Positions 1 through 8,005 are shown, counted from the first letter of the stretch. The stretch: DNA of 64,000 nucleotides from Paraburkholderia nodosa DSM 21604 (GCF_000519185.1 NZ_JAFA01000001.1:1-64000), one strand, 5' to 3'. Translations and numbers: made by a program. The notes: generated by a model from the letters alone, not told the origin.

Positions 1-249
1 CAAGGTTGCGGCAGCACAGCGGTCATGACTCAAATAATGATCGACGGCCACCTTCTTCTGTTCAGCCGAATACCTCGGTCTAGAACGGACATAGCCAGCC
101 CGTAGATCATGGCACCGTTCGTATTCGCGATGCCAGGCTTTGAGAGAATTCTTTGTTGGGTAGCCCAATTGCCTGATGGTGGCTCCGAGGCGCTTGCCCA
201 GCTTCAAGTAGAGTCGGACCGCTCGAATGCGATCTTCGTATGAGAACAT
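1..249 (-). CDS. IS3-family transposase OrfA-type protein (partial, 3' end outside window)
   Basis: The minus strand from 249 reads MFSYEDRIRAVRLYLKLGKR, then continues through an IRQLGYPTKN...WHREYE segment and a second RPRYSAEQKKVAVDHYL segment. These two helix-turn-helix units are typical of the N-terminal DNA-binding protein of IS150-like IS3 elements, in which OrfA binds the ends and an OrfB integrase-type catalytic part follows by frameshift. Only 83 codons are visible before the window edge; nothing shows whether the catalytic DDE part is intact. The gene lies just inside the putative terminal repeat at 299. Good family call, no information on activity. Confidence 0.8.
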   Translation of the reverse strand, partial: MFSYEDRIRAVRLYLKLGKRLGATIRQLGYPTKNSLKAWHREYERCHDLRAGYVRSRPRYSAEQKKVAVDHYLSHDRCAAATL

Positions 250-299
250 GAACTACCTCCCAGGTAGTCCAGGATTTTGGCCGCACCCCCGCTGGGTCA
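1..299 (-). mobile_element. Left part of an IS3-family insertion sequence, cut by the window edge
   Basis: The transposase start and the following ~50 bases look like the 5' end of an IS3/IS150-type element read on the minus strand. The probable outer end is near 299, where the minus strand begins TGACCCAGCGGGGGTGC, a TG-starting terminus as expected for IS3 elements. Immediately beyond it the reading frame of an integrase fragment begins, so the element appears to have inserted into that gene. The other end lies outside the window, so the exact boundary and target duplication cannot be checked. Confidence 0.65.
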
Positions 300-565
300 G
301 TTTCTAATCGGCGTTGACAGATAAGCGTCTGGAGACTACGCGCTCGCTCCTGAGCCTGGTCGATCGTCCAGCTCCGCGGGTCGCCGATCGTAATCCGCAC
401 GGTCGAGCCATGAATTTTCCCTTGGAAAATGTAAGCCTTGGCTCCCCCAGTTGTGGCTCGCAAGCCGAGTCCTGGAGTCTTGCTGTCCCAGAGAAACGAC
501 TGCGACTTACCCTGTTCGCAGCGATGCGCCTCTACCCGAGCCGCAGTGAAGTTTACCTTCGCCAT
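300..565 (-). pseudogene. Tyrosine-type integrase, N-terminal fragment truncated by the insertion sequence
   Basis: The first ~88 codons from 565 encode an arm-DNA-binding domain of the P4/DUF4102 integrase type: the run WDSKTPGLGLRATTGGAKAY, then ITIGDPRSWTIDQAQERA. The catalytic core with its Arg-His-Arg-Tyr residues is absent because the frame enters the IS sequence near 299 and then reads nonsense to a stop at 107. Full-length relatives are about 400 residues, so this is a remnant. It starts about 140 bases from a degenerate tRNA-like sequence (709-787), the sort of place such integrases act. It marks the edge of a former genomic island; the rest of the island, if any, would be to the left. 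Confidence 0.75.
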
Positions 566-708
566 CTAGCCACCCCGTTCGTAAGCCGGCGGTCTCATGT
601 AACCGCCATGTAACCGAATTATGCGGCAATAAAGGTATTCAGATCAATATTGACCGGGCTGTGATTGAGGTAAAAGCTTTTAAATTCAATAACTTGAATA
701 ACTTCATC

Positions 709-787
709 AATGCGGATCCATCTCAATAAACGTCAGCTTGTTCGTATTCGCAATGCGAAGGTCGTGAGTTCGATCCTCATCCGCACC
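709..787 (+). other. Degenerate tRNA-like sequence or attachment site
   Basis: Bases 742-787 fold as the 3' half of a tRNA: anticodon arm 742-758 (stem TCGTA/TGCGA, loop TTCGCAA, anticodon CGC), T arm 764-780 (GTGAG-TTCGATC-CTCAT) and acceptor strand CCGCACC. The 5' part has a five-base match TGCGG at the right distance, but no recognisable D arm and two acceptor mismatches. This is either a decayed tRNA or a tRNA 3'-end copy left as an att site by the neighbouring integrase. It is not expected to be a working tRNA. The stretch 566-1086 otherwise contains AT-rich DNA with no gene I can support. Confidence 0.55.
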
Positions 788-1086
788 GAATATCTTCCCC
801 TTCGCGTGCCAACTTGATCGGCGCAGGGAGAGCCAGACAACAGACCCGAGTAAGCGATAAGCCGCGCGGAAACAAGAGCTTCTCTTACGAGGGGCCTTCC
901 TCTCAGTGCGACTCCCGAGCCTGGTGCTCACCATCAATCTGTCATGCGTCAAATTAGTTTAAAAAAAAGAAAATCCAGATAAGAGCAATGCCGATTTTTG
1001 CACTCCATTACTCCGTATAATGAATTAATAAATCGATCTTCAGTTTATTCGGTGTGGGTTCATACGTTCTCCCGCGAGGCACAAAT

Positions 1087-1440
1087 GTGAAAGATGAGCT
1101 TTTCTTCCGCAAGCTCGGCGAGCGCATTGCGAACGCGCGTAGAGCGCACGGCATGACGCAGCAACAGTTGGCAGAAGCACTTGGCATTGCGCAGCAAACG
1201 ATGGCGCACTACGAAGGCGGGCGCTCGCGTGTGCCGGCATCGATGTTGCCAACGTTGGCGGACCTACTCATGTTCACTTTCGATGAACTGCTGGGCAGCC
1301 CGGCCGCATCGCCGCGTACCAAGAGCAGTTCGATATCGCGCCTCCAACAGCAAATCGCCGCAATCGAACAACTCCCCAAGCCCAAACAGCAGTTCGTCTC
1401 ACAAATGTTGGACACCGTGCTCGCACAGGCACGGAAGTAG
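1087..1440 (+). CDS. XRE-family helix-turn-helix regulator
   Basis: A 117-residue protein if it starts at the GTG at 1087, which has a GAGG element about ten bases upstream; the in-frame ATG at 1054 would add eleven residues without a ribosome site. An XRE/Cro helix-turn-helix covers roughly residues 10-65 (LGERIANARRAHGMTQQQLA, then LGIAQQTMAHYEGGR). The C-terminal third is helical and may dimerise. It is followed after 94 bases by a SymE-like toxin gene on the same strand, so it may regulate that gene, itself, or both. This pairing is an inference from position; the family call is firm. Confidence 0.85.
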   Translation: MKDELFFRKLGERIANARRAHGMTQQQLAEALGIAQQTMAHYEGGRSRVPASMLPTLADLLMFTFDELLGSPAASPRTKSSSISRLQQQIAAIEQLPKPKQQFVSQMLDTVLAQARK

Positions 1441-1467
1441 AAGGAGTCTCAATGCAGTAAACGAAGC

Positions 1468-1531
1468 GCGGGCCATGAGTGTTACCAGCACTCACAGCCC
1501 GCTGACCAAAACCAACTCAACAGAGGAGTTG
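1468..1531 (+). promoter_or_regulatory. Two tandem hairpins in the leader of the SymE-like gene; the second covers the ribosome site
   Basis: The first inverted repeat pairs GCGGGC (1468-1473) plus GAGTG (1477-1481) with CACTC (1489-1493) plus GCCCGC (1497-1502). The second pairs CAACTC (1513-1518) with GAGTTG (1526-1531), which contains most of the ribosome-binding sequence AGAGGAG (1522-1528), just before the ATG at 1535. As drawn, the second hairpin would hide the ribosome site. Translational control is inferred; SymE toxins are known to be restrained at the RNA level. Confidence 0.6.
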
Positions 1532-1534
1532 ACC

Positions 1535-1759
1535 ATGGCTGACGCCAATCTTAATGCATCGCACGCACATCCCGAGCGCCGCGTAACCATCCAGCAGTCC
1601 TGGCGGTACCGCAGGTCCAGCTCGCGGGCAAGAAATGACCCGCCGCTTTACCCTTGGCTCAAACTTTCCGGCCGATGGCTCGAAGTCGCAGGCTTTGAAC
1701 CAGGCCAGCGCGTCCGAATCACTGTGGAAGACAAAAGGCTAGTGATCACCCCAGACTAA
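1535..1759 (+). CDS. symE: SymE-like toxin (type I toxin family)
   Basis: 74 residues from the ATG at 1535. The C-terminal half (PWLKLSGRWLEVAGFEPGQR, then VRITVEDKRLVITPD) matches the SymE toxin domain, an AbrB-like fold; in E. coli, SymE is SOS-induced, acts as an RNA-damaging or nucleoid-binding toxin and is repressed by the antisense RNA SymR. The N-terminal ~35 residues are variable and basic. The gene sits at the border of an island remnant, behind an XRE regulator, and has an AGAGGAG ribosome site enclosed by a hairpin. No SymR-like RNA can be proven from sequence alone. A strong downstream hairpin (1795-1825) ends the unit. Toxicity is inferred from family only. Confidence 0.75.
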   Translation: MADANLNASHAHPERRVTIQQSWRYRRSSSRARNDPPLYPWLKLSGRWLEVAGFEPGQRVRITVEDKRLVITPD

Positions 1760-1794
1760 CCCGCCCGTCAGACCAAAGCCCGCACCAAACAAAG

Positions 1795-1825
1795 AAGGCC
1801 ACGAACCCACAGGGTTCGCGGCCTT
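1795..1825 (+). terminator. Strong hairpin after the SymE-like gene
   Basis: AAGGCC-A-CGAACCC (1795-1808) pairs with GGGTTCG-C-GGCCTT (1812-1825) around a three-base loop. There is no long T run after it, so it may terminate weakly or mainly protect the RNA end. Confidence 0.55.
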
Positions 1826-1961
1826 CACGCCTTCCGCAGCCACCACCAAATCTTTTTTGAAAGACTGGATCCACAAATCCACTTGGAGTAATCTGCCCCA
1901 ACGACTCAGCAACCGCAATGGCATCCTCCCGCACCGCACAAAACGGATCAAGCGCACAAAA

Positions 1962-2645
1962 ATGCCTGCCACCAACGTCCGCAGCACTGCCGGTCTGGCC
2001 TTAACCGCCGAGGAAGAGGCCTACCGCTTCCTGCTGGAAGCCATCATCGAAGGCCGCTACGCCGCAGGCCAGCGCATCGTCGCCGAAACGGTTGCCGAAG
2101 AACTCTCAATGAGCCGCATGCCGGTGCGGGCGGCGCTAAAAAGACTGCACACAGAAGGCCTGATCATCCAGCGCCCCAACCGAGGCGCAATCGTCCGCGG
2201 CCTGACCGTGGAAGAAGTCCAGGACATCTTCGACATGCGCATCGCGCTCGAATGCCTGGCCATGCGCGTCGCCGCCCCCCGCTGCACCGAAGCGCATCTC
2301 ACGAAGCTCCAACGCCTGCTGGAAGACATGGACGCCTGCGTAGGCGACACCGACACCTGGGTTCAACGCCACTGCGCGTTCCACGAATACCTGTGCGAAA
2401 TAAGCGGCCGCACGCGCCTCTACCAGCAGATTCACTCGCTCTACACGCTGATCGAAGGCCCCATGCGCCTGTGGATCGAGCAGGCCACCTTCAGACGCAA
2501 ACGCGCGCGCGACGCCCACCAGATCCTCATCGACGCGCTGCGCACCCGCGACCCCGCGCAAGCCGAGCAGGCGCTGCGCGAGCACCTCGAATCAACTGTT
2601 CCCCAGATCATCAAGTTCCTCGAATCGCCCGCGTCACGAGCGTAA
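1962..2645 (+). CDS. GntR-family transcriptional regulator, FCD subgroup
   Basis: 227 residues from the ATG at 1962; an in-frame ATG at 1857 would add a basic, unlikely extension. A winged helix-turn-helix lies near residues 18-80 (EEEAYRFLLEAIIEGRYAAG, then VAEELSMSRMPVRAALKRL and a wing ending PNRGAIVRGLT). The rest is an all-helical FCD ligand-binding domain with the acidic and histidine pattern of the family (FDMRIALECLAMR, then HCAFHEYLCEISG). Such regulators usually repress transport and catabolic operons and release DNA on binding a small acid. The amino-acid importer starts only 62 bases downstream on the same strand, so it is probably the local regulator of that operon. Confidence 0.88.
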   Translation: MPATNVRSTAGLALTAEEEAYRFLLEAIIEGRYAAGQRIVAETVAEELSMSRMPVRAALKRLHTEGLIIQRPNRGAIVRGLTVEEVQDIFDMRIALECLAMRVAAPRCTEAHLTKLQRLLEDMDACVGDTDTWVQRHCAFHEYLCEISGRTRLYQQIHSLYTLIEGPMRLWIEQATFRRKRARDAHQILIDALRTRDPAQAEQALREHLESTVPQIIKFLESPASRA

Positions 2646-2707
2646 CGCGTCGGCGTCCTAACTGTCGTCGTACCTCACGCAGCTCACATTCAGCCAGGAG
2701 CCTCTCG

Positions 2708-3526
2708 ATGTCAGAAAAACAGTTCAAGCGTCTTCGTCTCGCCGCCTGCGCAGGCTTCGCGCTCCTCGCGCAGGTTGTCGGCGCTTCTGCGGCGCAGGCC
2801 GCCGATCTGGGTCTCGTGAAAGGCGGCACGCTAACCTACTGTTCGAGCATGGACGCGCCGCCGCTCGCGTCTTACGACGAGAATCAGCAGCCGCGCGGCT
2901 TCTCCGTCGACGTGGCGCATGACGTCGCGAAGCAGCTCGGCAATCTCAAGGTCGAGTGGAGGGTCATGTCGTTCAGCGGGCAGATTCCGGCGCTGCAGGC
3001 GAAACAATGCGATCTCGTGATCGGTCAGCTCTTCGACAAGCCCGAGCGCCGCCAGATCATCGACATCGTCGACTACATGTATTCGAGCCAGTCGATCATG
3101 GTGCCGCGCGGCAACCCGCGCCACGTGCGCTCGCTCGACGACCTTTCGGGCATGAAGGTCGCGGTGCTCAACGGCACGACCATCGGCACGCTGCTCGACA
3201 AGGAGAACGAGAAGCTCAAGGCTGCGGGCAAAGCGCCCATGAACATCGTTGTCTATAGTTCGGATGCCGATGCATTTCAGGCCTTCCGTCTGAATCAGGT
3301 CGACGCCTACGGCACCACCTCGGAAAGCGCCGCGCACTTCCAGCAGGTCTCGGGCGACATGTTCGAGGAGGCGGTGCCGGGTTTCAATCGCATCGCGACC
3401 GGCATTGGCGCGCGCAAGGGCGAGCCGCTTTCGCCGGCCGTCGCGAAGGCCGTGGCCGATCTCGTGAAGAGCGATCGCTACGGCAAGATGCTCGCCACCT
3501 GGAAGGTCGAAAACGATCGCCTGTGA
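2708..3526 (+). CDS. Polar amino-acid ABC transporter, periplasmic binding protein
   Basis: 272 residues with an AGGAG ribosome site just before the ATG. A signal peptide runs to about residue 32 (hydrophobic core AACAGFALLAQVVGASAAQA). The mature part is a family-3 solute-binding protein: GTLTYCSSMDAPPLASYDEN, a FSVDVAHDVAKQLG helix, then the two-lobed fold with LNGTTIGTLLDKENEKL in the second lobe. It would capture a polar amino acid or derivative in the periplasm and hand it to the permease encoded next. The substrate cannot be read from the sequence, but the gamma-glutamyltransferase downstream hints at a gamma-glutamyl or related compound. Confidence 0.9.
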   Translation: MSEKQFKRLRLAACAGFALLAQVVGASAAQAADLGLVKGGTLTYCSSMDAPPLASYDENQQPRGFSVDVAHDVAKQLGNLKVEWRVMSFSGQIPALQAKQCDLVIGQLFDKPERRQIIDIVDYMYSSQSIMVPRGNPRHVRSLDDLSGMKVAVLNGTTIGTLLDKENEKLKAAGKAPMNIVVYSSDADAFQAFRLNQVDAYGTTSESAAHFQQVSGDMFEEAVPGFNRIATGIGARKGEPLSPAVAKAVADLVKSDRYGKMLATWKVENDRL

Positions 3527-3541
3527 GCGCGGGGTGACGCC

Positions 3542-4309
3542 ATGAATTTCAGTTGGGAAATCTTCCGGAAATTCCTGCTGGACCCGAGCCCGGCGTATCT
3601 GCACGGTTTGTGGCTCACGTTCTCGATCAGCGCCTGCGCGATCGTGTTCGGCGCCACGCTCGGCCTGATCGTCGCGCTCATGCGGCTTTCGTCGAGTCTG
3701 CCCGTGCAGTGTCTCGCGCGCGGCTATATCTGGGTCATGCGCGGCACGCCGTTGCTCATGCAGATCGTGTTCCTGTACACCGCGTTTGCCGCGGCGAACA
3801 TCTTTCACTTTCACGATCTCGACTTCGGCATCATCTCGCTGCCCGGCAATATTCAGGCGGCCGTGCTTGCGCTCGGCATGAACTCGGCGGCCTATCAGGC
3901 GGAGATCATTCGCGCCGGTTTGAGTTCGGTGGATCGTGGACAGTACGAAGCGTCGCGCTCGCTTGGCATGTCTTCGGTGCTGCTCATGCGCCGTGTCGTG
4001 CTGCCGCAAGCGTTCCGTGTGATCGTGCCGCCGCTCGGCAACGAGTTCAACGTCATGCTCAAGAACACCACGCTCGTGAGCGTGATCGGCGTGCCGGAAC
4101 TGCTGCTCAGCACGCAGATGATCACCTCGGTGAACTTCCGCGTGTTCGAGCTGTATCTCGTGCTCGGCATCTACTTCCTCGCGCTCACCACGCTCTGGGG
4201 TTTCGTGCAGCGGCGGCTCGAAGCGCACTTCGGCCGCGGCGAGGCGAAGCCGGCTGCGAATACGCGTCTGTTCGGCGCGCAAACGATGAAACTGCTGCGA
4301 GGGCGTTGA
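3542..4309 (+). CDS. Polar amino-acid ABC transporter, inner-membrane permease
   Basis: 255 residues, HisM/GlnP type, starting 15 bases after the binding-protein stop. Several transmembrane segments are evident, beginning with [20 protein letters not shown], and the family permease signature follows ([20 protein letters not shown], then the EAA-loop region [20 protein letters not shown]) that contacts the ATPase. The permease acts as a dimer, so one permease gene is sufficient. The stop at 4307-4309 is one base before the ATPase start, which suggests coupled translation. Confidence 0.92.
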   Translation: MNFSWEIFRKFLLDPSPAYLHGLWLTFSISACAIVFGATLGLIVALMRLSSSLPVQCLARGYIWVMRGTPLLMQIVFLYTAFAAANIFHFHDLDFGIISLPGNIQAAVLALGMNSAAYQAEIIRAGLSSVDRGQYEASRSLGMSSVLLMRRVVLPQAFRVIVPPLGNEFNVMLKNTTLVSVIGVPELLLSTQMITSVNFRVFELYLVLGIYFLALTTLWGFVQRRLEAHFGRGEAKPAANTRLFGAQTMKLLRGR

Positions 4310-4310
4310 C

Positions 4311-5123
4311 ATGAGCGTTGACATGAACGAAGCACGGGAAATCGTCATCGAGGCGTCGGACATTCACAAGTCGTTCGGCCCGACCAAGGTACTCAACGGC
4401 ATTTCATTGAGCGTCGCGAAGGGGGAGGTGGTGGTGCTGATCGGCTCGTCGGGCTCGGGCAAGACCACCTTCATTCGCTGCCTCAATCTGCTCGAGTCGT
4501 ACGACAGCGGGCGGGTGCGCGTGAACGGCCATCTGCTCGGATTTGTCGAGCGCCCGAACGGCACGCTGGTGCGCGATTCGGCGCGCCAGCTCGCACGGCA
4601 GCGCCGCGATATCGGCATGGTGTTCCAGCGCTTCAATCTGTTTCCGCACATGACGGCGCTGGAGAACGTGATCGAGGCGCCCATCCATGTGCTGAAGATG
4701 CCGCGCGAAGAGGCGATCAAGCAGGCAAAGGCGCTGATCGCCCGCGTGGGTCTTGCCGATCGCGCCGACCACTATCCGTCGCAGCTTTCAGGCGGCCAGC
4801 AGCAACGCATCGCCATCGCCCGCGCACTTGCCATGCAGCCAAAAGTGCTGCTCTTCGACGAGCCCACCAGCGCGCTCGATCCGGAAACCGTCGGCGAAGT
4901 GCTGCAGGTGATGAAGGAGCTTGCGGAAGACGGCATGACGATGGTCGTCGTCACGCACGAAATGGGCTTTGCGCGCGAGGTGGCCGATCGCGTGGTCGTG
5001 CTCGACCAGGGCGAGCTGATCGAAGAGGGACCGCCCGAGCGCATTTTCACCGCGCCTTCGCATCCGCGTACGCAGACGTTCTTGAAGCGCACGTTGCGAA
5101 CTGCCATGCCTGCCTCTGCGTAG
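4311..5123 (+). CDS. Polar amino-acid ABC transporter, ATP-binding protein
   Basis: 270 residues of the GlnQ/HisP type. All nucleotide-binding motifs are present: Walker [11 protein letters not shown]-loop in [20 protein letters not shown] signature [16 protein letters not shown], Walker [15 protein letters not shown] and the switch His in [10 protein letters not shown]. It powers import through the permease encoded immediately upstream. The start at 4311 is one base from the permease stop; a second in-frame ATG at 4323 is also possible. It ends the transporter block, and the gamma-glutamyltransferase-family gene follows after 68 bases on the same strand. Confidence 0.94.
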   Translation: MSVDMNEAREIVIEASDIHKSFGPTKVLNGISLSVAKGEVVVLIGSSGSGKTTFIRCLNLLESYDSGRVRVNGHLLGFVERPNGTLVRDSARQLARQRRDIGMVFQRFNLFPHMTALENVIEAPIHVLKMPREEAIKQAKALIARVGLADRADHYPSQLSGGQQQRIAIARALAMQPKVLLFDEPTSALDPETVGEVLQVMKELAEDGMTMVVVTHEMGFAREVADRVVVLDQGELIEEGPPERIFTAPSHPRTQTFLKRTLRTAMPASA

Positions 5124-5191
5124 GCATTAGCCGCAATGCTGCGTCATGTGAAATAACCCATCATCAGGACACCAAAGAGGAGAACGCTTCG

Positions 5192-6784
5192 ATGCGTAAC
5201 TTCGAAACGCCGGGCCGCTCGCTCGTCATGGCTCGCAACGGCATGGCGGCGACTTCGCACCCTAGCGCGACGCTCGCCGCCATCCAGATTCTCGCCGCCG
5301 GCGGCAACGCCATGGATGCCGCGATTGCCGCGTGCGCGGTGCAGTGCGTGGTCGAACCCGGCTCGACGGGCGTAGGCGGCGACTGTTTTGCGCTCTATTC
5401 GCGCGGCGGCACGGATGACGTGATCGCCTACGACGGCTCCGGCTGGGCCCCCGCCGCAGCAAGCGCCGAGCGTCTGCGCGCCATGGGCGTGGAAACCATC
5501 GCGCGTCATTCGCCGCACGCCGTCACGGTGCCGGGCGCGGTGGATGCATGGACCACGCTCCATCGCGATCACGGCCATTTGCCGCTGCGCGACGTACTGG
5601 CTTCGGCCATCCGTTTCGCTGAAGAAGGCTACGCCGTCGCGCCGCGCACCGCGCACGACTGGGCGGCGGAAGTGGAAACGCTCTCGCGCGACGCCGTAGC
5701 GCGCACCACCATGCTCGTGGATGGCGCTGCGCCGCGCGCCGGCTCGACGCACCGTCAACCGCGCCTCGCGAATACGCTGCGCGCGATCGCCGAAGCGGGC
5801 CGTGATGCGTTCTACCGCGGCGCCGTTGCGGCCGATCTCGTCGCGCAGCTTCAGGCGCACGGCGGCTTGCACACGCTGGGAGATTTCGCCGAATTCCGCG
5901 GCGAATACGTCACGCCGATTCGCGCGAAATTCCGCGGCTACGACGTGATCGAATGCCCGCCGGCAGGGCAGGGCGTCATAGCGTTGCTGTTGCTGCGCCT
6001 GCTCGACAAATACGACGCCGAAGGCAGCCCGCTCGACCCCGACCGTCTGCATCGCGAGATCGAGGCGGCGAAGCTCGCCTACGCCGTACGCGACGCCGTG
6101 CTGGGCGACCCGCGCCATGGCGGCGTCGATGTCGATCGCCTGCTATCCGACGACTACGTGGACAGCCTGCGCAGCCGCATCGACCTCGAAAGCGTTCTGG
6201 ACCCAGCCGCCGCGCTCACCCAGGTCGAGCACCGCGACACGGTCTACATCACCGTCGTCGATCGCGACCGCAACTGCGTGAGCTTCATCAATTCGTTGTT
6301 CTATCCATTCGGCAGCGGGCTGATGGGCAAGGAATCCGGCGTGATGCTGCACAACCGCGGCATGAGTTTCTCGGTCGAGCCAGAACACCCCAACGCAATT
6401 GCGCCGCACAAGCGTCCGCTGCACACCATCATTCCCGGGATGGTCGCGCGCGACGGCCGCGTGCAGATGAGCTTCGGCGTGATGGGCGGCCACTATCAGG
6501 CCATGGGGCACGCGCACTTCCTTTCGAAGGTGCTGCATTACGGCCTCGACATGCAGGCGGCGATGGATCTGCCGCGTGTCTTTCCGCGCCCTGGCACGGG
6601 CACCGTGGAAATCGAATCGACCTTGCCCGCCAACGCGCGCGCGGTGCTCGCGGATCGCGGCTTCAAGCTCGTGCCCGCTGCCGGCCCGATTGGCGGTTCG
6701 CAGGCGATCCGCATCGACTGGGAGCGGGGCGTGTTGACCGGCGCGTCCGATCATCGCAAGGACGGCTGCGCGCTCGGGTATTGA
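5192..6784 (+). CDS. Gamma-glutamyltransferase-family Ntn hydrolase lacking a signal peptide
   Basis: 530 residues. The family's opening motif is present (AATSHPSATLAAIQILAAGG, then NAMDAAIAA), as is the small-subunit start around Thr350 (HRDTVYITVVD), the expected self-cleavage and catalytic nucleophile. After it come KESGVMLHNRG and a PHKRPLHTIIPGM block equivalent to the NKRPLSSM region of E. coli Ggt. Family members hydrolyse or transfer gamma-glutamyl groups, or deacylate related amides. Unlike E. coli Ggt, the N-terminus has no hydrophobic signal, so the enzyme should be cytosolic and act on an imported substrate. It follows the amino-acid importer by 68 bases, has a GAGGAG ribosome site and ends with a terminator at 6805. 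Exact substrate unknown. Confidence 0.88.
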   Translation: MRNFETPGRSLVMARNGMAATSHPSATLAAIQILAAGGNAMDAAIAACAVQCVVEPGSTGVGGDCFALYSRGGTDDVIAYDGSGWAPAAASAERLRAMGVETIARHSPHAVTVPGAVDAWTTLHRDHGHLPLRDVLASAIRFAEEGYAVAPRTAHDWAAEVETLSRDAVARTTMLVDGAAPRAGSTHRQPRLANTLRAIAEAGRDAFYRGAVAADLVAQLQAHGGLHTLGDFAEFRGEYVTPIRAKFRGYDVIECPPAGQGVIALLLLRLLDKYDAEGSPLDPDRLHREIEAAKLAYAVRDAVLGDPRHGGVDVDRLLSDDYVDSLRSRIDLESVLDPAAALTQVEHRDTVYITVVDRDRNCVSFINSLFYPFGSGLMGKESGVMLHNRGMSFSVEPEHPNAIAPHKRPLHTIIPGMVARDGRVQMSFGVMGGHYQAMGHAHFLSKVLHYGLDMQAAMDLPRVFPRPGTGTVEIESTLPANARAVLADRGFKLVPAAGPIGGSQAIRIDWERGVLTGASDHRKDGCALGY

Positions 6785-6804
6785 GGCAGCACACGGTCGC
6801 AAAG

Positions 6805-6832
6805 AAGGGGCGCGAGCGCCCCTTTTTCTTTA
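6805..6832 (+). terminator. Intrinsic terminator of the importer/transferase unit
   Basis: AAGGGGCGC (6805-6813) pairs with GCGCCCCTT (6816-6824), followed by TTTCTTTA on the plus strand. It lies between two convergent genes and touches the 3' end of the minus-strand gene at 6830. Confidence 0.8.
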
Positions 6833-7276
6833 CTGCTTGATTTCGGCTTCGACCAGCTTGGCGAGCAACGCCAGCGACTCCTGCCAGCCCAGATAACACG
6901 CCTCGACCGGAATGATCTCCGGTATGCCTTCCTGCACGACGGTCATTTCCGCGCCGAAGAACACCGCGCGCAGTTCCACCGTCGTCTGCATGGTGCCGGG
7001 CAGGTGCTCATCCTCGAACACACCGGTGTATCGCAAACGCTCGTTCGGCACGAGTTCGAGATATTCGCCACCGAACGAATGACCGTGGCCGGCCGTGAAA
7101 TTCTTGAACGACATCCGGTAGTGGCCGCCGACTTTCGCGTCGAGTTCATGAACCGTGCAGGTGAAGCCGTTGGGCGGCAGCCATTTCACGACTGCGCTCG
7201 CGTCGAGAAAGGCGCGATAGATGCGCTCGGGCGGCGCGCGCAGCACACGATGCAGGCGGACGGTGTTCGATGCCAT
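6830..7276 (-). CDS. SRPBCC/AHSA1-family START-like domain protein
   Basis: 148 residues from the ATG at 7276, with GGGAG about ten bases upstream; the longer frame to 7336 has no such support. The fold signature is an N-terminal strand VRLHRVLRAPPERIYRAFLD, then VVKWLPPNGFTCTV, the GGHYRMSFKN strand pair and a C-terminal helix CYLGWQESLALLAKLVEAEI. These helix-grip proteins bind hydrophobic ligands or are stress proteins of unknown role; this subgroup has no defined reaction. It stands alone, convergent with the transferase gene. Confidence 0.85.
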   Translation of the reverse strand: MASNTVRLHRVLRAPPERIYRAFLDASAVVKWLPPNGFTCTVHELDAKVGGHYRMSFKNFTAGHGHSFGGEYLELVPNERLRYTGVFEDEHLPGTMQTTVELRAVFFGAEMTVVQEGIPEIIPVEACYLGWQESLALLAKLVEAEIKQ

Positions 7277-7437
7277 GTCTAAGCTCCCAGGGTGGTGGAT
7301 CGCCCTGCAATAGTAGGCCACCCGCCCGGGACCCATCGCCTAAACTTCCCAATACCGAATCAATACCGAACACCTGGCCGCATACCCATCGGCCGGATAG
7401 CCCGCAGCCGCTAACCCCGCGGCACCCGGAGGTCACC

Positions 7438-7731
7438 ATGAGCGCTCAACCGCTTGCGATGCATCAGGTCGACTACGAAGGCTTCGAGATTCACGTCAGC
7501 GCCACGCCAGCCGACGAAGGCGCGAACCGCTACACCTACACGGCCTACGTTTGCCATCCCGGCGCGAATCCCGCGAAGCCGGGTCACACGGTCACGTATC
7601 ACGCGGACGGCGACGAAACCTGGCGCAGCGAGCAGGACGCCACCGAAGAGGCGGTGCATGTGGGCCGCAGCATCATCGACGGCACGCACCCCGATCTTTC
7701 CGTGCTCTCGCTCGTCACCCACGGCTTCTAG
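7438..7731 (+). CDS. Conserved hypothetical protein
   Basis: 97 residues from the ATG at 7438, which has a good GGAGG ribosome site directly upstream. There is no signal peptide or membrane segment. The sequence reads as a small beta-rich domain (YEGFEIHVSATPADEGANRY, then YTAYVCHPG) with a single Cys and a C-terminal acidic helix region. I do not recognise a family with an assigned function. It stands alone between divergent and convergent neighbours and is followed by a block of inverted repeats. Confidence 0.7.
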   Translation: MSAQPLAMHQVDYEGFEIHVSATPADEGANRYTYTAYVCHPGANPAKPGHTVTYHADGDETWRSEQDATEEAVHVGRSIIDGTHPDLSVLSLVTHGF

Positions 7732-7757
7732 GCCCTGCGAGCGCGCCGCCTGCGCGC

Positions 7758-7962
7758 GCGGCCCGCGCTAAAAAGCGGGCCGCATGCGTTGCGAGACGGA
7801 AGGAGGAAAAAGGCCCGGACCGCAGTCCGGGCAAAGCCACCGGATTTCCGGCGGCGGAGGTTTTCGTGGGCGTACCGCTTATTTCTGCCGCGCGCGTTGC
7901 ACGCGCGGCGCAGAAATGAACGGCGGGCCCGCTCTCTCCCAATCGGGAGAGCGGGCCCGCCA
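7758..7962. repeat. Four consecutive strong inverted repeats between convergent genes
   Basis: The repeats are: GCGGCCCGC/GCGGGCCGC (7758-7783), GCCCGGAC/GTCCGGGC (7813-7832), an ATTTCTGCC...GCAGAAAT pair with 16-base arms (7881-7917), and a nearly perfect 17-19 base stem around AATC (7922-7962). None carries a clear T run. They lie between the plus-strand gene ending at 7731 and the minus-strand gene ending at 8006, so some may act as bidirectional terminators. Confidence 0.85.
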
Positions 7963-8005
7963 GGCGTTGCTCGCGTAGTGCGCCAGCACTACGTGTGAGC
8001 CGCGA

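Noticed and set aside
707..952. An 81-codon minus-strand frame over the tRNA-like sequence
   Set aside because: Its opening and peptide pattern are those of the spurious frame often read across tRNA 3' ends; no domain or ribosome site.
2831..4363. A 510-codon open frame opposite the amino-acid importer genes
   Set aside because: It is antisense to recognised binding-protein and permease genes, is rich in Arg and His from GC-biased codons, and shows no domain.
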